Assembly: GCA_018648445.1 (NCBI GenBank)
Contig: JABGRG010000110.1
Coordinates: 1 to 13,132 of the forward strand
Direction: 5' to 3'
DNA: 13,132 bases
Origin: Rhodospirillales bacterium
Lineage (GTDB): Bacteria; Pseudomonadota; Alphaproteobacteria; Rhodospirillales_A; JACZKS01
Shown here: piece after piece, positions 9,760 to 13,132 of the stretch
Position numbering within the stretch: the stretch's first letter is position 1
Layout: the number at the start of each line of letters is the position of its first letter
The notes under the pieces: generated by a model
Databases searched by the model: none
Told to the model about the DNA's origin: nothing
The model's input: the letters and a program-made list of their open reading frames with translations, nothing else
Position numbers and translations under genes: made by a program

Positions 9760-10455
9760 GTGAGTGTCACAAAGAAACCGACGCTAGGGATTTTGGGCGG
9801 CATGGGCCCGCTGGCGACCGTCGATTTCATGCATAAGGTAATCGACCTGACCCCGGCCAAATCGGACCAGGATCACCTACCGATGGTCATCGTCAGCATT
9901 CCCCATGTGCCGGACCGCACGGCGGCGATCGTCTCGGGCGGAGCAACTCCGTTGCCGGTAATGCTGGACGGCATTGACATCCTCAATAAGGCGGGTGTCG
10001 ATTGTGTGGCGGTTCCGTGCAATTCGGCCCATTTCTGGATTGATGATCTGTCGCGCGCGTCGAACGCGCCAATCGTTCATATTGCGGATGCCGCCATTTC
10101 CGCGCTCGGCGGAACGGCAACGAAAATGAGCAGAATCGGTTTTCTCGGCACCAGTGGGGCGGTGCTGGCCGGGATTTACGAGAAGCGCCTGAACGCAAGC
10201 GGGTTTGAGTGCGTAAATCCCACGCCGGAAGATCAGGAAAACCTCGTCATGCAGGGGATTTATCAGATAAAGGCGGGGAATCTGGATCAGGCAAAGACGT
10301 TGCTTGATGAGGCAGCCGCGAACCTGCAGGCGCGTGGTGTCGATGCTGTCATCCTGGGCTGCACCGAAATCCCCATCGTCATTGAGGAGGGGGATGGCGT
10401 CGTCGATGCGACGCGGGCTTTGGCCGACGCCTGCGTGCGGCGGTTGCTGGCATGA
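9760..10455 (+). CDS. Aspartate/glutamate racemase family protein
   Basis: This 231-residue cofactor-independent racemase likely interconverts L- and D-aspartate or L- and D-glutamate by a two-cysteine mechanism. GILGGMGPLAT (10-20) is the N-terminal signature. The first catalytic cysteine is Cys87 in VPCNSAH, and the second is Cys201 in LGCTEIP. The length matches the RacD/YgeA group. The start is GTG at 9760, with G-rich ribosome sequence (GGGGGCGGA) just upstream. It sits 18 bp after dat, so the two probably form a D-amino-acid unit: the racemase makes a D-amino acid that Dat can use. The 3' end overlaps the HAD gene by ATGA. True substrate (Asp, Glu or broad) cannot be told from the sequence. 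Confidence 0.9.
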   Translation: MSVTKKPTLGILGGMGPLATVDFMHKVIDLTPAKSDQDHLPMVIVSIPHVPDRTAAIVSGGATPLPVMLDGIDILNKAGVDCVAVPCNSAHFWIDDLSRASNAPIVHIADAAISALGGTATKMSRIGFLGTSGAVLAGIYEKRLNASGFECVNPTPEDQENLVMQGIYQIKAGNLDQAKTLLDEAAANLQARGVDAVILGCTEIPIVIEEGDGVVDATRALADACVRRLLA

Positions 10456-11165
10456 TGGGCGATGTGGCGGCCGGAATGGCGCTTGACGCGGCGGTTGAAA
10501 TGGCAAGGGTTGCCAAGGTCGCGCGTCCGCGGGCCGTGATTTTCGATTGGGACAATACCCTTGTCGAGACCTGGCCCTCCATTCATGAGGCCCTGCGGCG
10601 CACTTTCATTCAGTACGGGCGCGAACCGTGGACGTATGAAGAAACGACGCAACGGGTCCGAAAATCCATGCGCGAATCCTTCCCGCCTCTTTTCGGCGAC
10701 GCGTGGGAGGAAGCTGGGGCCTACTTCAAGGGTGAGTTTACATCAATCCATCTGGATCTGTTGAAACCGGCAGCAGGCGCGGCCGAAATGCTGACCGATT
10801 TAAATGATTCTGGGTTTTATCTCGGCGTTGTCAGCAACAAGCACGGTGATGTTTTGCGTGACGAGGCGGCTTTTTTGGGTTGGCAGGGTTTTTTCGAGAG
10901 AATCATTGGCGCATTTGACGCCAAAGGTGACAAACCTGCCGTCGATCCGGTCGAAATGGCGCTCTCGCGCAGTGATATCCAATGTGGACCGGACGTGTGG
11001 TTTGTCGGGGATACGGATGTTGATCTTGAATGCGCGGCAATTTCGGGTTGCGTTCCGGTGCTGGTTCGTTCCGAGAAACCGGGCAAAGAGGAGTTTGACG
11101 AATACCCCCCGGATATCTATGTTAATAACTGCCTGACGCTTTCCAATCTTCTTCGAAGGTTGTAA
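10452..11165 (+). CDS. HAD-superfamily phosphatase, phosphoglycolate-phosphatase-like
   Basis: This 237-residue cytosolic hydrolase has all four HAD motifs: FDWDNTLV with nucleophile Asp32 and acid/base Asp34, VVSNK with Ser128, Lys161 in the G-D-K-P segment and VGDTDVDLECA with Asp187/Asp191. A helical cap lies at about 40-105 between motifs I and II, as in the Gph/beta-phosphoglucomutase subgroup. The substrate is unknown; phosphoglycolate or another small phosphomonoester is plausible. The ATG at 10452 overlaps the racemase stop (ATGA), but the 23-28 residues before motif I are Ala/Met-rich and longer than usual. Starts at 10455, 10476 or 10500 (MARVAKVARPRAVIF) are also possible. The overlap suggests co-expression with dat and the racemase. 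Confidence 0.88.
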   Translation: MMGDVAAGMALDAAVEMARVAKVARPRAVIFDWDNTLVETWPSIHEALRRTFIQYGREPWTYEETTQRVRKSMRESFPPLFGDAWEEAGAYFKGEFTSIHLDLLKPAAGAAEMLTDLNDSGFYLGVVSNKHGDVLRDEAAFLGWQGFFERIIGAFDAKGDKPAVDPVEMALSRSDIQCGPDVWFVGDTDVDLECAAISGCVPVLVRSEKPGKEEFDEYPPDIYVNNCLTLSNLLRRL

Positions 11166-11187
11166 GCTATCGGCACGGACTATGGGG

Positions 11188-11214
11188 GCAGCTCGGTTTA
11201 TGTGGTTGAGCTGC
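11188..11214 (+). other. Hairpin in the HAD-hfq gap
   Basis: GCAGCTC (11188-11194) and GAGCTGC (11208-11214) form a perfect 7-bp stem with a 13-nt loop, about 22 bp after the HAD stop codon. A short T-run (TTGTTTTT) appears only about 12 nt further on, so this is not a classical intrinsic terminator. The remaining gap to hfq (139 bp in all) should hold the hfq promoter, but I see no convincing -35/-10 pair. Confidence 0.4.
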
Positions 11215-11291
11215 AGGGTGTCCGGTTGTTTTTCGTTTGGTCTATCCTTGTCGGCTGGCCCAGAACGGGGGTTGCCGGTCAAAAATATGTG

Positions 11292-11296
11292 AGGGG
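11292..11296 (+). promoter_or_regulatory. Ribosome binding site of hfq
   Basis: AGGGG lies 8 nt before the ATG at 11305 and supports this start over the in-frame GTG at 11296, which would bury the site in the coding region. Confidence 0.65.
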
Positions 11297-11304
11297 TGGG
11301 TGAA

Positions 11305-11559
11305 ATGTCCTCCGAACGCTCGCAAAATGTTCAGGACGTATTCCTGAACCATATTAGGAAGAACAAGACGCCGGTTACGGTTTTTCTTGTAAATGGCGTT
11401 AAACTTCAGGGGATTATTACCTGGTTTGACAATTTCTCGGTTCTGCTACGTCGGGACGGTCATACCCAGTTGGTATACAAACACGCAATCTCGACGGTGA
11501 TGCCGTCGGTTCAGATTCAGCTGGTTGAGCCCGAAAAAGAAGAAGCAGTCGAAGCCTAG
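11305..11559 (+). CDS. hfq: RNA chaperone Hfq
   Basis: This 84-residue Sm-like protein forms a hexameric ring that pairs small RNAs with mRNAs and affects nif/ntr regulation in several alphaproteobacteria. The N-terminus [14 protein letters not shown] contains the proximal-face Gln. Sm1 covers about residues 22-52 ([15 protein letters not shown]...FDNFSVLL), and Sm2 is [11 protein letters not shown] (58-68) with the uridine-binding K-H pair at 59-60. The C-tail is short and acidic ([10 protein letters not shown]), as in alphaproteobacteria. I use the ATG at 11305 because of the ribosome site and the family start MSSERSQN. The stop is TAG at 11557-11559, and its T-A belongs to the target duplication of the inserted element; before insertion it was probably TAA. 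Confidence 0.97.
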   Translation: MSSERSQNVQDVFLNHIRKNKTPVTVFLVNGVKLQGIITWFDNFSVLLRRDGHTQLVYKHAISTVMPSVQIQLVEPEKEEAVEA

Positions 11560-11591
11560 TGTCCTGATTCCTAAGTTTGTGGCACTTAGGA
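11557..11591 (+). repeat. Left terminal inverted repeat of the MITE-like element
   Basis: It pairs with 11751-11785 at 31 of 35 positions. It also folds on itself: TCCTAAGT (11569-11576), a 7-nt loop, then ACTTAGGA (11584-11591). Three of the four differences from the right repeat fall in this loop. Confidence 0.85.
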
Positions 11592-11593
11592 CG

Positions 11594-11684
11594 GCCATAC
11601 AAGACCCTCGGCTAGGAGCGTGGTCCGCCGTGATGCCGTCGCATCACAAGGGCCACGTGACGACATCCGAGGGTTTTGTATGGC
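11594..11684 (+). repeat. Long internal hairpin A of the element
   Basis: Positions 11594-11611 pair with 11667-11684 (18 pairs, the only imperfect one being G11603-T11675, a G-U wobble in RNA). Inside, 11620-11626 pairs with 11650-11656 (one T-G wobble at 11624/11652). The tip is a perfect 7-bp stem GTGATGC/GCATCAC with loop CGTC (11630-11647). Confidence 0.8.
11669..11673 (+). promoter_or_regulatory. Element-borne ribosome binding site ahead of the hflX frame
   Basis: GAGGG lies 6 nt before an ATG at 11680 that is in frame with hflX. Both are inside hairpin A, the GAGGG in its 3' stem arm, so the folded RNA would hide the site. Confidence 0.45.
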
Positions 11685-13132
11685 TGCCAACGGTCGCTTT
11701 TCCCGACCTCCGGAGGGCGCCGCCTCCTTCCCGGAGGTTGGGAAAAGCGATCCTAAGTACCAGGAACTTAGGAAACAGGACACTAATCGATTGGACGATT
11801 CCTCAGGGTTCAGCGAGACGCCACCTTTGGGCGCTGATAGTGCGTTGCGGTGTCTTGTGGTGCATCCAAGCATCAAAGGTGAACGGGATGACGCACGCTC
11901 TCCGGCTGCGCGCCTTTCCGAAGCCGTCGGTCTTGCCGGCGGCATCGATTTGGCGATCGTGCATGCCGAGGTCGTGAATGTTCCGCGCGTGCGTCCAGCA
12001 ACCCTGTTCGGGCGCGGTACCGTTGATCGTCTGGGTGCCGTCATTTCGGGAAAAGGCGAGGACGGCGACGACGACTCCGCTTCCGGGAAAACCGGGGAGA
12101 AAATTGAACTTGTCATCGTTGATGCGGCGCTTTCGCCGGTCCAGCAACGCAACCTGGAACGGGCGATGAACTGCAAGGTGATCGACCGAACCGGCCTGAT
12201 TCTAGAGATCTTTGGCGCCCGCGCACGCACCCGCGAAGGCCGCCTGCAGGTGGAACTGGCCTCGCTTACATACCAACGCAGCCGTTTGGTGCGCTCCTGG
12301 ACCCACTTGGAGCGTCAGCGTGGTGGCTTCGGGTTCATGGGCGGTCCCGGCGAAGCCCAGATTGAAATCGACCGCCGTATTTTGGGCGACCGTATTACGC
12401 GCCTGCGTAAGGATTTGAAAGAGGTCAAGCGCACCCGTGCCCTGCAACGCCGCGCCCGCCAGCGGGTTCCGTATCCGGTCGTGGCGCTCGTCGGCTATAC
12501 CAACGCCGGAAAATCGACGATGTTCAATCGTCTGACCAACGCGAACGTCACGGTTCAGGACCAACTATTCGCGACGCTCGACCCGACCATGCGGGAGTTG
12601 GAACTACCGTCCGGGCGGAAGGTTATTTTGTCCGACACGGTGGGTTTCATTTCTGAACTGCCGCACGAACTGGTGGCGGCTTTTCATGCGACCCTGGAAG
12701 AGGTCTGCGAGGCCGACCTGATTGTTCATGTGCGCGACGCGTCACACCCCGATAGCGACGCGCAACGCGACGATGTTCACGGCGTGTTGCGTGAACTCGG
12801 CCTTGAAGAGGTTATTGGCGCCGGGATGATCGAGGCGTTGAACAAGATCGATCTGGTGGCTGGGGACGAGCGCGAAGTCCTGGCCAATCAGGCGATGCGG
12901 GACGATCACGCGTCTATGGTCACTTCAGCTGCGACGGGCGAGGGGTGCGAGAAGTTGTTGACGCTGTTGGATGCCCGCCTTGCCGAAGCGCGCGAACTGA
13001 TTTCCGCTGATATCGAGCTTTCCGACGGCGCGTCCCTTGCCTGGTTATACGCGCACGGCGAAGTTCTTGAGCGCCTTGATGACGAAAGCCACGCCCACGT
13101 TAAGGTTCGTCTGGATGCCGCTGACGCGGCTC
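11680..13132 (+). CDS. hflX: GTPase HflX, 3' end cut by the window
   Basis: HflX is a GTPase that binds 50S subunits and splits stalled or stress-inactivated ribosomes. The frame is open from 11590 to the window end; counting from the ATG at 11680, 484 residues are visible. The N-terminal HflX domain starts near RCLVVHP (57-63), with RPATLFGRG (105-113) and the Gly-rich GGFGFMGGPGEAQIEIDRR (215-233). The G domain has G1 GYTNAGKST (272-280), G2 FATLDPT, G3 DTVGF (319-323), G4 NKID (388-391) and G5 SAATGEG (from 416). About residues 125-140 form an acidic, Gly/Ser-rich insert before the E-K-I-E-L strand. Residues 1-35 are encoded by the inserted element. The start is uncertain: ATG 11680 has a good ribosome site, but TTG 11791 just beyond the element is also possible. 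The hfq-hflX order is conserved. Confidence 0.9.
   Translation, partial: MAANGRFSRPPEGAASFPEVGKSDPKYQELRKQDTNRLDDSSGFSETPPLGADSALRCLVVHPSIKGERDDARSPAARLSEAVGLAGGIDLAIVHAEVVNVPRVRPATLFGRGTVDRLGAVISGKGEDGDDDSASGKTGEKIELVIVDAALSPVQQRNLERAMNCKVIDRTGLILEIFGARARTREGRLQVELASLTYQRSRLVRSWTHLERQRGGFGFMGGPGEAQIEIDRRILGDRITRLRKDLKEVKRTRALQRRARQRVPYPVVALVGYTNAGKSTMFNRLTNANVTVQDQLFATLDPTMRELELPSGRKVILSDTVGFISELPHELVAAFHATLEEVCEADLIVHVRDASHPDSDAQRDDVHGVLRELGLEEVIGAGMIEALNKIDLVAGDEREVLANQAMRDDHASMVTSAATGEGCEKLLTLLDARLAEARELISADIELSDGASLAWLYAHGEVLERLDDESHAHVKVRLDAADAA
11694..11750 (+). repeat. Long internal hairpin B of the element
   Basis: Positions 11694-11713 pair with 11731-11750 over 20 pairs; the single imperfect pair is G11705-T11739, again a G-U wobble in + strand RNA. 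The 17-nt loop is GC-rich. It ends exactly where the right terminal repeat begins. Confidence 0.8.
11751..11785 (-). repeat. Right terminal inverted repeat of the MITE-like element
   Basis: This is the reverse complement of 11557-11591 at 31 of 35 positions. It contains its own hairpin, TCCTAAGT (11751-11758), a 7-nt loop, ACTTAGGA (11766-11773). Its last TA abuts the ATCGATTGG sequence of the hflX 5' region. Confidence 0.85.

Larger units (their letters stand above)
11557..11785. mobile_element. MITE-like nested palindromic element with TA target duplication
   Basis: A 229-bp stretch including flanking TA dinucleotides (225 bp without them). It has 35-nt terminal inverted repeats, 31/35 identical, starting TAGTGTCCTG and ending CAGGACACTA. 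Nearly all of the interior is also paired: each end contains an 8-bp hairpin (TCCTAAGT...ACTTAGGA), and two long hairpins fill the middle (11594-11684 and 11694-11750). There is no transposase gene inside, so this looks like a non-autonomous miniature element; the TA duplication would fit mobilisation by an IS630/Tc1-mariner-type transposase. Taking out the element plus one TA joins GAAGCC to TAATCG, restoring a TAA stop for hfq. I do not recognise the sequence as a named repeat family, and I cannot see other copies in this window. Confidence 0.75.

Noticed and set aside
11188..11235. Intrinsic terminator after the HAD gene
   Set aside because: The hairpin is sound but the T-run is about 12 nt away, so it does not meet the usual terminator pattern.
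11256..11275. Possible sigma54 (-24/-12) promoter before hfq: TGGC and TTGC
   Set aside because: The two boxes are about 5 bases too far apart for a sigma54 promoter.
11557..11785. Attenuator or terminator native to the hfq-hflX operon instead of a mobile element
   Set aside because: Considered, but long near-perfect terminal repeats, the flanking TA and the restored TAA stop on removal fit an insertion better. It cannot be fully excluded without relatives.
11525..11977. Frame starting at a TTG inside hfq and running through the element
   Set aside because: After the element it is out of frame with HflX and encodes nothing recognisable. It matters only as a hint of where hflX began before the insertion.
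11586..12230. Reverse-strand open frame of 214 codons across the element and the hflX 5' part
   Set aside because: The sense frame encodes recognisable HflX; the reverse product is Arg/Ser/Pro-rich and low in complexity, as expected of a shadow of a GC-rich gene.

Overview
This window is a conserved nitrogen-regulation locus from an alphaproteobacterium. The gene order dusB(nifR3)-ntrB-ntrC-ntrY-ntrX-trkA-dat-...-hfq-hflX is characteristic of that class. The moderately high GC content, the frequent GTG starts and the NtrB/NtrX sequence style make a Rhodospirillales-like organism the best guess; I cannot name a genus. All genes I can support lie on the + strand.

Layout. Positions 1-77 hold a possible membrane-protein C-terminus. 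A candidate sigma70 promoter with a small palindrome precedes dusB (172-1158). Five genes then overlap head to tail without gaps: dusB, ntrB, ntrC, ntrY and ntrX. They encode a tRNA dihydrouridine synthase, the cytosolic NtrB/NtrC nitrogen two-component pair and the membrane-bound NtrY/NtrX pair. trkA (K+ uptake regulator) follows after 52 bp. Next come a D-amino-acid transaminase (dat), an aspartate/glutamate racemase and a HAD phosphatase; the last two overlap. The window ends with hfq (RNA chaperone) and a truncated hflX (ribosome-associated GTPase).

The most unusual structure is at 11557-11785, between hfq and hflX. It is a 229-bp stretch that is almost entirely self-complementary. Two 35-nt terminal inverted repeats (31/35 identical) each contain their own hairpin, and they enclose two long internal hairpins. 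TA dinucleotides flank it, so it looks like a MITE-type non-autonomous element. Removing it together with one TA restores a TAA stop for hfq, so the element appears to have landed inside the hfq stop codon and turned TAA into TAG. On the other side the hflX frame runs open back into the element, which offers a Shine-Dalgarno sequence and an ATG. HflX may therefore carry about 35 element-encoded N-terminal residues.

A second oddity is NtrX. It lacks the sigma54-contact GAFTGA loop, which is common in this family, but its Walker B motif also reads D-A instead of D-E, which suggests weak or absent ATP hydrolysis.

How the genes fit together: NtrBC and NtrYX sense nitrogen and redox/envelope state and control transcription. 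TrkA links to K+ balance, often coupled to glutamate pools. Dat and the racemase interconvert D-amino acids, including D-Glu for the cell wall. Hfq and HflX act after transcription. Apart from the inserted element, this is a housekeeping/regulatory locus; I saw no defence system, CRISPR array, tRNA or rRNA.
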